Shown here: positions 21,400 to 31,869 of the stretch, one piece after another
How positions within the stretch are numbered: position 1 is the first letter of the stretch
Layout of the letters: every line of letters starts with the position of its first letter
DNA from: Phytoseiulus persimilis
Taxonomy: Eukaryota; Arthropoda; Arachnida; Mesostigmata; Phytoseiidae
Length of the DNA: 64,000 nucleotides
NCBI GenBank assembly: GCA_037576195.1
Contig: CM075102.1
Location: forward strand, 16,364,745-16,428,744
Direction: 5' to 3'
Notes under the pieces: generated by a model
What the model was told of the DNA's origin: nothing
Databases searched by the model: none
What the model saw: only the letters and a program-made list of their open reading frames with translations
Translations under genes and position numbers: made by a program

Positions 21400-22435
21400 A
21401 GCGACAGAGCCTCCCTCTCGGTGACCCGCCTCCTCTGACATACCGCAATGCAATGGATGACTGATCTATACGTGAGATATCTGGACTTGAGTCAACCACC
21501 TGGGACAAATACTTGGCGGCCAAGCCGACAATTCGCCGCCTTCCGAGAATTCGCCGCTGCAGGCTATAGTCCGAGCAAGCCTCAATGGAAATCCGACCTT
21601 GCGCAACAGCCGCTCAACTCACTCATTCCGTTTCCTCATACTGAATCATTCGCACATTACACTTGAAAATAGATAGCTTTGCTGATCATAGGCGTGCCTA
21701 TTCTCCCGTTCGGGATTGAATTCGTTCTGAGTTCCCTCGAAACTCGTGTGGGCTCTCAAGAACGAGATGATGTATCTCAAACGAATTCAGAGTTTCGATC
21801 AACAGTATTGGAATTCTACTTGCGAGGCACTCCGACAACCTCCGACAAGTCTTCATGGATCCGTTCCGAACCGTCATCGAAAAACCATTCCGTCGACTTC
21901 GAAATTTCGTCGAAACGACCGGGAAGGTGCTTACTCGCCACACACGCTAACCTGCTGGACGCCCTGAGGTTCTCCCAACTATCTTCCCAAGCAAAAGAAC
22001 CATTCCATGCTCCAATCACGTTCATCGCCTTCCTCCGAAATGATTCGATTTCTAGCCTCACTCAACATCGATTCAATCAGGAACCCGATATGTATTCAGA
22101 GAATGCGGGATTCAGATATTTGAGAGCATCCGTAGCGAGTCAGATAGATATCGAGGACGATCGAGTCCTGCGAGCTCAAGAGCCGAAGTAATGTAATCGT
22201 TCATCTCGATTATGATCATTTGTGGCAACGCACGTGTTGAATTTCAGGAATAAAACGATGTCGACAATGAGAGCCTACAAAAGCTGCTACGCTGAGCCTC
22301 GGGATCTGATCTCAACTCTGGACCACTAGTCGTGCTGAGGTGCTTCGAGAAACTGCTCAGCCAACACCCAAGGAAATCATCTCTCAGCGCTTTCGGGACT
22401 CCGCGAAGTTTGATTGAGTTGGTGCGAAGCTGGAA
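21400..22435 (+). other. Open frames upstream of the coiled-coil gene, unassigned
   Basis: The frames 21448-21666 (72 codons) and 21679-22191 (170 codons, no ATG at its start) are open, but a competing plus frame at 21746-21967 reads just as well. Directly before 22436, in the same frame as the next gene, about 36 codons (EVLRETAQPTPKEIISQRF and on) end at a TGA ten codons before the ATG. This could be a 5' leader or a coding part cut by a nonsense codon. Confidence 0.25.
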
Positions 22436-24449
22436 ATGGAAGGAGAAAACACGGCTCACAGCTCAGTCGACGTCGGCGAGCAAGTCTTTTCGGAGGAGCT
22501 TGAGCAATCACACGCCAGACATGAACCGGAAGAGGCTTCTACTCCTAGGAGGTAAGTTTCTCCCGATGATCTTCCCTCTGCCGTTTCTTCAGCAAGCTGG
22601 TTGCGGGGAGTTTCTGACAGCAAACATTCAATGAGAGCAGGGAAAGCATTGGAGAGCCGTTAATAGTTTCTGCCATACCGAATTTATACTCGAGCGTATA
22701 CTACCAACCGGACAACTCGGTGAGAACGGAGATTTATCAGCAAGATGAGCTGCAAGATGGTACCGTAATTACCCGAGTTACTGGAATCAAAAGTAAGTTC
22801 TCTCATGGCATATCGCTCGAAGAAACGGCTAGTAGTTGAGGGCCTTTAGCGACTGGAATATACATATATGTCGGGGCAGAAACCAGACGCTGAGCTTCGT
22901 CACTGCGAGCATTCGGTGTGGACTCCACAGGTTGGTTAAATTGCAAACTCATTCCTCACTCCAACTGCAATCTAATCCCTCTAGGGCCATTAGAGATGGC
23001 CACGTCTTGGTACGTAGATATTCACGGAGGAGGAGTTCGGACTCCTACTCGGAGTCGCGAGGAATCTCATGTAACATATGGCCATCATGAATTTTGATGG
23101 TAGTCCGGAAGTCCTCACAAACATCAGCATGGAATTGTTCGTGCCTCTGTGGGGAATCCGTGACGGGGTTCAGGAAGCCACGACTTCTCTCCACAGCGTT
23201 CCGGACTCATGGGCCAAAGAGGTTGTGAGACACTGCTAGAGTTGCTTTGTCGAGTCTAAGAATGATGCCGCATGGTTGCCTCAGCGGTTCGTCCAGATCA
23301 TTCCGAACCGAAATGGGCCCCCGCGATCGACAAGCGCTCTCTCGGTCTCGAGATAGTTTCCACCGAGCTGAATATCTTATCTTTCCCCAGGAGACTGTCT
23401 CCATCCTGGAGTTGATCTCTTCACGGTCGAGCCCTGCCGAGACAGAGACGAGGAAAACGAGCAAGAACTGCTGTCTCTGAAAGAAGTCATCATCAGTCAG
23501 ACGAATCTGATGCTTGATAGATTCCAGATTTATCTCGAGAACTTGGAATCACAGATAGAATGCAAGAGAGAATTTCTCGACAGTGAGAGACAAGACTCGA
23601 CACTTGGAATTGAGAAACTGGAAGAGAAATATGTCGAGGAGTGTACGAGAATTAAATACAAAGAAATGAAGAGCGAGATGAAGCTCATTGCGAAAGAGTT
23701 GACAAGGCAGCGAACATTTCTGCGGGACCTCCGTGAAATTGAGAGAGAGGCCTGGATGAAGGAACTCCATGCGTTGCAAAAACTCCGGCAGAAGGAACAC
23801 AGATTGTTCGGAGAAGCCTGCCGAAAAGGGGAGTATAGAGAGAGCAACCGGTGGAGCATCCGAAAACTTGCGGAAGAGGGGAAGACCCTAGGCGCTTCGG
23901 GTAGTGGAACTTCGCCTCTACTTGAAGGTTCGGATTGTGTTGAAAGCTACGAGATACCAGTCGAAGTTTCAAGGATCTCCAGCGGATCTCGAACCTCGAT
24001 GAGCACTGAGCGCAAATCATCCAATAATGAACCGGAGAGTAGAGCCGCACGCTCGAGCTCCAGCGCTCGAACGCAAGGGCCCCTTTCAAGAATTCGTCTC
24101 GATACTGATTCTTTTCCAAGAAAGCCGTTGACAAGGAGAGGGGAACCACGATGCGAAATCTGAGGCCCAGAGCAACGGCCAAGCGCTCAAGGAGATAGAG
24201 CAAATGCTCTCGGAAAGTAGGACCGAATTCAGGCTCGGGGGTCGAAAACCGATACTGCTGACTCCTTCAAGTTCGCTTTGCATGGAATCTCATCATACGG
24301 ACTCGCAATGCGCTAGGATAAATCCCTCCAAGTTCGAGCCCTCAAGAGAGGAAACCGTTGATCGTTGTGGAACGAGCCCCCGTCCGAGCCAGCCTCCAGC
24401 CAGCAACGAGGACATTCACCGGGCATTCTCTCAGCTTCTGACCCATTAG
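22436..24449 (+). CDS. Coiled-coil protein gene with two homopolymer frame breaks
   Basis: Exon 1 runs from 22436 to 22551 (starts MEGENTAHSS, very acidic, GTAAGT donor, phase 2). Exon 2 runs from 22641 to 22792 (RESIGEPLIVSAIPNLYSS, GTAAGT donor, phase 1). Exon 3 starts at 22985 after ATCCCTCTAG in matching phase (RPLEMATSWYVDIHGGG). Exon 3 meets a TGA after GHHEF, but one T fewer in the TTTT at about 23091 lets it continue DGSPEVLTNISMELF to about 23226. The last exon starts at 23391 after ATCTTTCCCCAG and holds a coiled coil of about 110 residues (TNLMLDRFQIYLENLESQI onward, heptads of Leu/Ile with Glu/Lys/Arg), then a Ser/Arg-rich region. It ends at 24163 unless one G is dropped from the GGGG at about 24147. 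In that case it runs on through QALKEIEQMLSESRTEF to a TAG at 24447-24449, just before an AATAAA. The exon 3 to 4 junction is not settled in phase. I do not recognise the family. Confidence 0.6.
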
Positions 24450-24519
24450 AGCGATCTTGACACTTGGAGGCAGGTCTCAGATATTGGCACCTTTCACTCT
24501 CATCTTCTTGTGTCGCCTC

Positions 24520-24525
24520 AATAAA
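24520..24525 (+). promoter_or_regulatory. Poly(A) signal AATAAA of the coiled-coil gene
   Basis: CTCAATAAAATAG lies about 70 bases after the TAG at 24447-24449. It fits the longer reading of the last exon better than the early stop at 24163. Confidence 0.55.
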
Positions 24526-24529
24526 ATAG

Positions 24530-25763
24530 AATCATTTCTCCGGATTTGACGAATATCGATGCTTTTAGCCGGTTAGTGCCGGAGATCATCGGCTATTTTG
24601 ATCCTCACTGTCGGGAACTTGTGCGGCTCAATGCGCGAGAAACCCTGCAAAAGCCGGGACTTGAGGCAAAACGGGGCCAGCTCTCATTCGTCCACGCTCA
24701 ACGAATACCACGGAAATCATGGGCTGAGCACTGGATTCCTCCGCCCTAAGCAGCGTAGGCTTTCCAACGAGCCACGGGAGCAGCTGTCACCATTCAGTCG
24801 TAGAGATCAATGCAACACGCATCAGGAGAAAGGCTCGAAAGATACTACCTCCTTTATCAATATTCAACATTCATCCGGAATTTCTGCGCCCCTATCCGAA
24901 CTCAGGTTGCAAATGGTTGTCTGATGTAGGGGTAGACGAGCTTCAGCGAGGAATCGGCTTCAGGGAAACGCGCAATCTAACAGTTAGTCAAGTCAATCGT
25001 TGTTTGACGATGGACGAAGCTCGAGAGCACTCCCTCCAGTTCGAATCCACATCGTGAAATCCTGAGCTGTGTTGTCGAATGTCGGTGAAATATGAGGTCC
25101 AATTATCGCCTTCATCATAGTGAGTGCACGAGTCATAGCCGAGAACCTGTTCATCGCTTTCCTCCGGTCTCTCCGAGAGGATAATTTTGGTCGTCTGCTA
25201 CGGTTCATCAACAAACAAATATATTGGAATCCTCCTCTGAGTGCGCTGCGTATGGCCACTCTGATGTTGGTTAGAGGAACGCAGCAGTCATGTCAACCCC
25301 GTAAAGCTAATTGATCACACTACCGCTTCACACAGGTGGGTCCAGATTTCGAATCAAGATCTAGGTAGACAGGCTCTCGGAACCAATGTGTTAGCGTGAT
25401 AGAACCACTACGGATCGAATCCAGCATCTTTCGCGCAGAACAGTCTCGGTGAGTCGTGCAGGAGGCAGCACCCTGGATCCCGATCTTCTCACAACATTAG
25501 GCTCCGGCTGTTTCCCCGAGTTGAGTTCTGTTGGGCAGATCTCGAAGTGTTATGCCGTCGAGTTGGCAATGTGATAACTTCCTGTTCATGAGAGGAGAGC
25601 TCTGCCTCTCGTTCTGCCTTCCTTGTGCGCGGATCAGATCGAGGCTGTAGGAGGCGGCTAGAGATTACCAGGATGTCCTATACTGCCGTTGAGGCGGCCG
25701 AGAACACTTCGTTCTCCGGAAAGGGATCACTCACCCGAGCGAACATCTATTCCAGCTGCCAAG
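24530..25763. other. 1.2-kb gap between the coiled-coil gene and MBOAT7
   Basis: I see only short frames (67-108 codons at 24546-24749, 24598-24924 and 24993-25259) without motifs. The MBOAT7 promoter should lie in the right-hand part. No TATA box stands out within 100 bases of the ATG. Confidence 0.4.
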
Positions 25764-27763
25764 ATGATCGAGGAAGTGTTCTATTTGGTGTTCCTGCTTG
25801 GGCACATAGCCTTCGGAGCGCTGTACCTTGATAAGGTGCATGTTTCTCAGAGGCGCTTAGTATGCACTGTCATCGGTCTCAATACGAGCCTGATTCTCTC
25901 ACGATGGGATCTGCTTCATCAGTTGGCGTTGACGTGTCTCGTAATCGCCGCAGTTTACATTCACCGCATAACGAGAGCCTTCAACCTGTGTTATGCCCTG
26001 AACTTTATCGCTTTTGGCTACTTGCTCTTCTTTCGGTGAGTTCACGACTTGGAGGATTTCTCTCGATTCCGAGATTCTCATACCTCGAATTCGTTCATGA
26101 TACGTCCAAGTCATCGGTTGCATCTTTTTAAGCGAGGATAGCGCATATTCTGAAAGCTATAACAGGATTCATATTTCGAAAGCTTCGTCTGCACCAACAA
26201 CTTCAGCAACATGATCATGATGATGTTGGTGCTCCGAATGGGTGGTTTAGGATCTGAATTCGAAGAATCCGAGAGGCAGAGATCTGACAAAGTGCGGGAC
26301 GCTCCTCTCATCGACATATTCCACTACGCGTTCTCCTACATGGGTCTGCTGGCTGGTCCCTACATTCGGTGAGCTTCTGTCGGGTAGCCTCGCACACTTT
26401 TCCCTGTTCGCAAACAGTTCGGTCGAGGACGGAACTATCCTACGACAGAATATGCAACGATCTCTTGGATAAAAACAGAGCTGATCTCTTTCGGTACAGG
26501 TTCCGCACCTTCCTTGACTTCGTGGATGGAGTATGTATCACGGCATTCTCCCAGCGTCGACGTTTCCTTGAAGAAAAACTCACGCTCATACCGCTCTCCT
26601 TGGTTATGCTGCTCGTTTCCAACTACTTGTCACCGGTTCAACTTGCAAAAACGCAAAAATTTCATGACGAGTCAGGATTTCTCTATACTTCCTGGTGAAT
26701 GCCCCGTCTCAGTCATTTCAGCGCCGCTCACTTGGACGCGAGCGAACGAGTATTCCGCAGAATCAACGATTTCGGGTGATTCGAGAAAACCAGCAAAGTA
26801 TTATATTGAGAGCTCATTTGAATTCGTTTCAACAGGTATATGATCATGATGTTCATAGGCTTCCGTGGCCGTTTGTATGCCGGCTTCATACTCGCGGAAA
26901 GCGGCTGCATCGCGGCAGGCATTGGTGCTTATCCTCGGGAATGGGACAACAGGAGCGGGCAAGGCCCTTCGAAGGTAGACAAGCCGAAGTGTGCCGCTCT
27001 CATCGATTTTCATACTGTAAGTGAAGCAACGCCACTCCCTACCTTCAATGACTCAATCGAAGGGGGGCAGCCTGCGATCGAAATGAGAACTCAGATGACG
27101 AGACCATCCCCAGGTACAAAATCTCAATTTCTGGGACTGTGAAGCTGCTCCAACAGTCAAAGAAACTATGCGCGCTTGGAATCAGACGGTTCAATATTGG
27201 TTGGCCGTCAACTGTTACAAAAAAATACCCGCTTCGCGAACTGTGCGGATGGCAATCACCATGGCAGTCAGCGCCTTCTGGCACGGTGAGCTCTCCTCCC
27301 GTCGAACAAAGTATCCGAGTCGCCTGTTCCGAGATATCCACCCGTGGATCCCATCTTCTTCGCTCCGCTTCCGCCACTTGTATCAAGTTCGCTCCAATTT
27401 TGTGATTGCTCGTTTTCAGGTATTCGTCCTGGTTATTACTTGAGCCTCATCACGACCGTTTTTTTCGTGTCCGCGGAGGATTATCTCGGGAAGCACTTTT
27501 CTGGAAAACCCCCGTTCCGGATGCCAAATACGCCCTTGGGCCAAATCGCGTTCGCCCAACTGAAACTTCTGGTGTTCTCGTACCTAGGTGTAGCCTTTGT
27601 CATGATGACATTGCCCGAAATCATTAGGTTCTACTCGAACGTGTACTTTATTGGACATATGGTTGTGGCAGCTATTCTGATCTATTTCAAATTCATGGCA
27701 AAACGTCCCAAACCTCTCAACTCTGACGGGCGTGACTCGTCTGTCGAGGCCAAGTTTGACTAA
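25764..27763 (+). CDS. MBOAT7: Lysophosphatidylinositol acyltransferase (MBOAT7/LPIAT1 family)
   Basis: The exons are 25764-26035, 26166-26368, 26500-26694, 26836-27016, 27114-27285 and 27420-27763, all with GT-AG borders, and all but the first junction match in phase. The protein has about 455 residues, close to the usual length, and is strongly hydrophobic. It opens with an N-terminal span (MIEEVFYLVFLLGHIAFGAL), carries the loop with SYMGLLAGPYIRFRTFLDF, and then ESGCIAAGIGAYP. The exon with RAWNQTVQYWLAVNCYKKIP includes the conserved Asn. SAFWHG-IRPGYYLS follows, with the catalytic His of MBOAT enzymes. The family transfers polyunsaturated acyl chains (mainly arachidonoyl) from acyl-CoA to lyso-PI in the ER. 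The junction between exons 1 and 2 is out of phase by one base pattern (phase 2 into phase 0), so a micro-exon or an indel lies within 26036-26165. Confidence 0.92.
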
Positions 27764-27892
27764 ATTATGGCTGAGAGAGTCGAAATGTGCTCTCCGAAGA
27801 TCAGGTGATGGAGCGAGGTCCAACTTGCAGGCCACATTGGCTGGTTCGGAAGTGTGGTTTTCGGCTGGAGTCGAACAAATGTATATGTATGT

Positions 27893-27920
27893 CTCGAACG
27901 GACAATTCAGTCCGTTCGAG
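27893..27920. repeat. Perfect 11-bp inverted repeat in the MBOAT7 3' region
   Basis: CTCGAACGGAC, a 6-base loop and GTCCGTTCGAG form a perfect stem 130 bases downstream of the MBOAT7 stop. If transcribed it would fold as a stable hairpin in the 3' UTR. No T-run follows, and no poly(A) hexamer is evident close by. Confidence 0.7.
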
Positions 27921-27929
27921 CATGGCTTT

Positions 27930-29495
27930 TAATATGTAAGATAAGTAAGATGTAGCCGAATTGGAAGGAACCGGTCGGGCGTTCAGAAAGTAACGGCATC
28001 TGAGCTGCGTTCCCCTGTTGAGGTCATTGTGTACTACTTTTGAACTCCTGAGGGGGTGTGAGACATTCTTGTCAGTTCATCTAGAACTCTAGCGGACTCA
28101 ATGTTTACTGAAAAGCGGCCTACGTACTCAGTGTATCGGGATTGACTTTTTTCGTGAGCTTCATACGGGAGCTTCCCTCCGCAGACCGAGGCGATCTCAG
28201 ACTGATCAATTCGATGGCGTTCTCAGCTGATCTATCCAACGGTTCTCGGAAATTTCGTCCTCTCAGACGAGACCTGGCACAGCATGTGTGGTTTCGTGCT
28301 GCTACAAATCGGAACGTGTGTTCAAGCGATTTTTCCTCAGTATGAATCTGAGCTTCTGCAGAATGAGTTGTGATCCCAATGATAATCTAGTCTTCCGATC
28401 GTTTCGACTGAACCGTGCCATACTCCCGATCGAATTTTTTTCTTGGGTGTGATCTTATTGTGATTGAAGTTCGCTGGCAAGCTGGAGCGACATTTTGTTG
28501 GTGTCGTATCTCGGGGCGACGCATGATGCGGGATCTCAGAAGAAAACTTGATGAATAAAACTTCAGTTTTCTCCCAGACTGGCGTCCTGAAAATGAGCAC
28601 CGATTCCGATGTAGAATGGTGTCGGGACTTATGGCACTCGAGGATAGCTATCTTCGCAACACCCCACCCAGTTGTATGATGACTTCCGTCGGCTCATCTC
28701 TTTCAGCCCGAAAGCTGAGGAGCAGCGGATCTGGAACGATTGTCCACCTAACCATTTTAACTGCCTCTGAACTCCCAGCTTGATTGTCATGGCTCGGGTC
28801 TGAATTGATTATCGAGTCCTCCTATGTTCCGGTCGTCCACCTTTCCAGACAGAGTTCTAGTTTCAAAAACGCTGAAACGCACACAATTCAAGTTGACCGC
28901 CCTCAACGTTGAACGAATCGAGTTGAACCTTTTTTTCGAAGTGAGAGACAGAGGCTGCCCTTTCCCCCTGATGTTTACCAACAAACGACCGCTTTCAGAT
29001 CGAACGCAGTCTCGTACGTTCCGCTGGACTTTCTCTCCAGATATGTGTCGCTTCCAGGCCGAACAATTTTCCGAGGGTAAGCGCTCGCATGATTCCAGCG
29101 GTGGCATAAAGGATCTGATACGGGATCGTATGGCGTGGCAAGAGGCCTCTTGGTCAACGCCGCCGAAATCGAGTGTTCTGTCAACAGAGGTGGTTGCGTA
29201 ACTGATACTCGTCAGGTACACAATAAACCAACTGCAGTACTTCTGGGCAGTCATGAATATTCATTCGCCCTCATCGTTGATCAAGTGTCTCCTCGTTCAT
29301 TCACTTGAGACAGCTCTTCTTCAGTGAAAAATACATGGGTATGTGTGTGCGCCGTGGAGATTTCGAACGTCCGCGTGACATTTCAGTACCTTGAACACAT
29401 TTCCGCTCGAAGTCGGACAGTGAATAACGATATCTTCTAAGAGAATCATCGAGAGGTTCGACTCCCCGACACAAGAAGATCAGATCGGCTCGATA
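27930..29495. other. 1.6 kb between MBOAT7 and GPATCH11
   Basis: The only frame of note is 28824-29201 (+, 125 codons, opening MFRSSTFPDRVLVSKTLKRT). It may instead be two exons: a GTGAGA donor follows LNLFFE near 28943, and an acceptor CGCTTTCAG near 29000 would rejoin the same frame at RTQSRTFRWTFSPDM. No family is recognised, and an equally open minus frame overlaps it. Confidence 0.3.
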
Positions 29496-30573
29496 ATGGC
29501 CAGTGAGGACGATGAGGATGACTACATGAGCGATAAGCTCTTGCAGCAGATCGAGGACGTTAGACCTGGCGTACCCATGAAAAAATCTCAGGAGCGTGAG
29601 TTTCAGGTGAGCTTTTCGGCAATTTCAATGATTTTCTAACTTTTCGGCGAGAACGTGAAGCGATTGATTGTTCATGCTTGCATCCGAATCACAGGTGTCC
29701 AAACGCAAATCGCAACAGAATCGTTTGAGCCAGTTCAAGAAACGGCACGTCCTTGAGGAAGAGCAGCGCCAGGAGGGTTTGAAGAAGCCCATCGATGAAT
29801 CAAACAAAGGCATGTATGAAAACTTCATGAATTCCGCCACATGCAGTTGCTGACGAAACGTCCGAGAAGATCGGCGAACAATCTTTAAAATATGCAATAT
29901 TCCTCCCCACGCGGATAGGTTTCGCGCTACTTTCGAAAATGGGGTTCAAACCAGGCATGTCGCTTGGTAGTCAGGGCGCAAGCTCTTCGGAGACAGCAAT
30001 CGTCGAGCCTATCGAGGTGAAATTGAAGACCGATGGCCGTGGAGGCCTCGGCATGGCTGCCAAGAAAGAAGCAGATTCGAGAGAAAGGCTCCGGAAGCAT
30101 CTCGAAGAAGCTGCGAAGAGGGATTGCTCCAAGATGGCTGTAGATTTCCGCAGAGACAAACAAAGCCAGTATGATGAGAAAGCTCTTCGAGGAGACCTTT
30201 TCAAGAGCCAACGTGTCTGTCGACAGCTCGAACTCGCGTTAGGTTGGTTAACACTCCTTCAATATTCTCCTTCGTCAAGATAATCTGTTCGTCCAGATGG
30301 TCCGCTCTTGTTTTAGGGTTCGCAAAACCGAAGAAGAAATACTTCTGGCCGCCAGAGAGGGACGGGGACGAGGAACCCGAGAGCGGCAACGAGAACGATG
30401 ATGAGAAGTCCAGCGAAGAAGAGCCCGTCGAGGATTGTGAAATGCTCCGAGAACTGACCAATCATTTGAGACATGAATATTTCTATTGTATCTGGTGTGG
30501 GTGCAAATACGATAACGATGACGATCTGCATAGTTCGTGTCCTGGAGGCAGCCGGGACGTTCACGATGAATAG
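29496..30573 (+). CDS. GPATCH11: G-patch domain-containing protein 11
   Basis: The exons are 29496-29606, 29695-29809, 29919-30242 and 30317-30573, every junction is in phase, and the product is 268 residues. It starts with an acidic head (MASEDDEDDYMSDKLL) and continues through KKSQEREFQVSKRKSQQN. The G-patch, GFALLSKMGFKPGMSLG to GRGGLG, is in exon 3. A basic helical stretch with RGDLFKSQRVCRQLELALG follows, then an acidic run. It closes with a C-terminal domain containing the paired-cysteine motif YCIWCGCKYDN and CPG, as in DUF4187 of this family. G-patch proteins activate DEAH helicases in splicing, and GPATCH11 is nuclear/kinetochore-linked in vertebrates. The second intron begins GC rather than GT (AAAG followed by GCATGT at 29810). 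That junction is forced, because only it joins SNK-G to FALL, the spacing conserved in the family. Confidence 0.93.
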
Positions 30574-30599
30574 GGAATACGACTGAGCGGCATCAGTCA

Positions 30600-31150
30600 A
30601 TATTCTTCGGCTGCTATTCTCTGTGAAAATGTATATTTTCGCCAGTTCCCTGTGCAAATGTGATAAGACATGATTTCAACAGTTCCGATCATTAGTCGTG
30701 AATAAATCGCAACTCTCTCCTTGCGATAGACCAGTCGTTGCCGTCAAGTGAGCTCTCTAGTGAGGAGAAGCCTATCAACCTGTTCAGTTAATCCGCCTGA
30801 AAATGGAATCGATCGAAGGCGACGGGTCGTATTACACCTGCCATCATTCGACTGGAGTTTCTGATCAAGTCGTGCGAATCGAGCACGGCTGGGGCTCCCG
30901 AGCTTCTTTGGTTGAGATCGTCTGCTACCAGAAGTCCTGTCTGGTCGCGTATCCAAGGAATTAATTTATCCGGGGTACGCTACTGTGTCGTTCTTAGACT
31001 CGAGTCCTTTAGATCGACAGGTCGGAAGATCGGCACCCATAGCGCTGAATTTCAGTCTGAGAGGCCAAGGAACAATTGCAACAGCGCTACAGCTTTCCGC
31101 CCTGAATGAGATTGACAGAATCACTTCGATGTGTCTCAGATTCGGCGAAA
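30600..31150. other. Gap between GPATCH11 and the first tRNA
   Basis: Only short frames without motifs are present (30744-30956 and 30912-31109). No AATAAA is obvious for GPATCH11; GTGAATAAATCGC at about 30699-30705 is the nearest candidate. Confidence 0.4.
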
Positions 31151-31156
31151 AAGTTT

Positions 31157-31229
31157 CGCCCAGACAGGGGCTCGAACCCTGGACCGTTAGGTTAAAAGCC
31201 TAACGCTCTACCGACTGAGCTATCTGGGC
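31157..31229 (-). tRNA. tRNA-Lys (anticodon UUU)
   Basis: This is a 73-nt cloverleaf on the minus strand. The acceptor stem GCCCAGA pairs with TCTGGGC and the discriminator is G. The D arm is TAGCTCAGTCGG (A box), the anticodon stem GTTAG/CTAAC carries loop CTTTTAA with anticodon TTT, and the T arm is GGTTCGAGCCC (B box). There is no intron. The minus-strand downstream sequence has TTTTT within ten bases as a pol III terminator. It is identical over all 73 bases to the copy at 31787-31859 on the other strand. Confidence 0.97.
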
Positions 31230-31786
31230 GCGGTAAAATAGAGAACTCGCATAAAATTGATTTTTGGGAACGATAATCCTGAATGATTTTCTCGTCAGGG
31301 TATCAACGGCTTGGTTCCACAGAGTTTTACGGAGGAATATCGACTGGCGAAGGATCTCCGCAGCACGGTGTTTCTCTAAAAGCACATTCGAGATCTCCGG
31401 CACGGTCCGCGAAAGCGAGGAATGCTCCTGTTTCATCATGGATCCAAAACAGAACCATTCGACGCGGTTCTCAAGTTCACGTTCATAATCTGTTGGAGTT
31501 TCTTGTCCGCTGCCAGTCACGACCTGGTTCGATGGCTGTCGTCGAAGAAGAGCTCTGAACTAGACAAAACACAGGCACAGCTGCGCCCTCGTTGAAAACC
31601 TCCTCGCCGAAACCTATTCATATTGTTTCTGGGGAGCTTTGAGCACGCAGGGAGTGAACCGAGCGGCACTTCTCGCAGCCACTATCGGACGGGACAATTT
31701 TCGGAATGGAAATCGGTGTTCTGTTGCAGCAGTCGCAGGAGATCCTCTTCCTCCATCCCTGAATAAGATCACATCCTCACGTCTGA
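31230..31786. other. Spacer between two divergent tRNA-Lys genes
   Basis: This 557-bp spacer has short open frames (31283-31558 and 31264-31488) that lack motifs and probably mean nothing. Both tRNA 5' ends face into this spacer. Confidence 0.5.
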
Positions 31787-31859
31787 GCCCAGATAGCTCA
31801 GTCGGTAGAGCGTTAGGCTTTTAACCTAACGGTCCAGGGTTCGAGCCCCTGTCTGGGCG
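31787..31859 (+). tRNA. tRNA-Lys (anticodon UUU), second copy
   Basis: This is the same 73-nt gene as at 31157-31229, on the plus strand, with anticodon TTT in loop CTTTTAA. A T run (CCTTTTT) follows four bases after the discriminator as the pol III terminator. The flanks of the two copies differ, so the duplication is either old with conserved gene bodies or the copies are kept alike by gene conversion. Confidence 0.97.
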
Positions 31860-31869
31860 ATCCTTTTTG

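Noticed and set aside
23530-24203. Minus-strand frames of 83-172 codons over the coiled-coil gene
   Set aside because: They are complementary shadows of the Glu/Lys/Arg-rich coiled coil, with no motif of their own.
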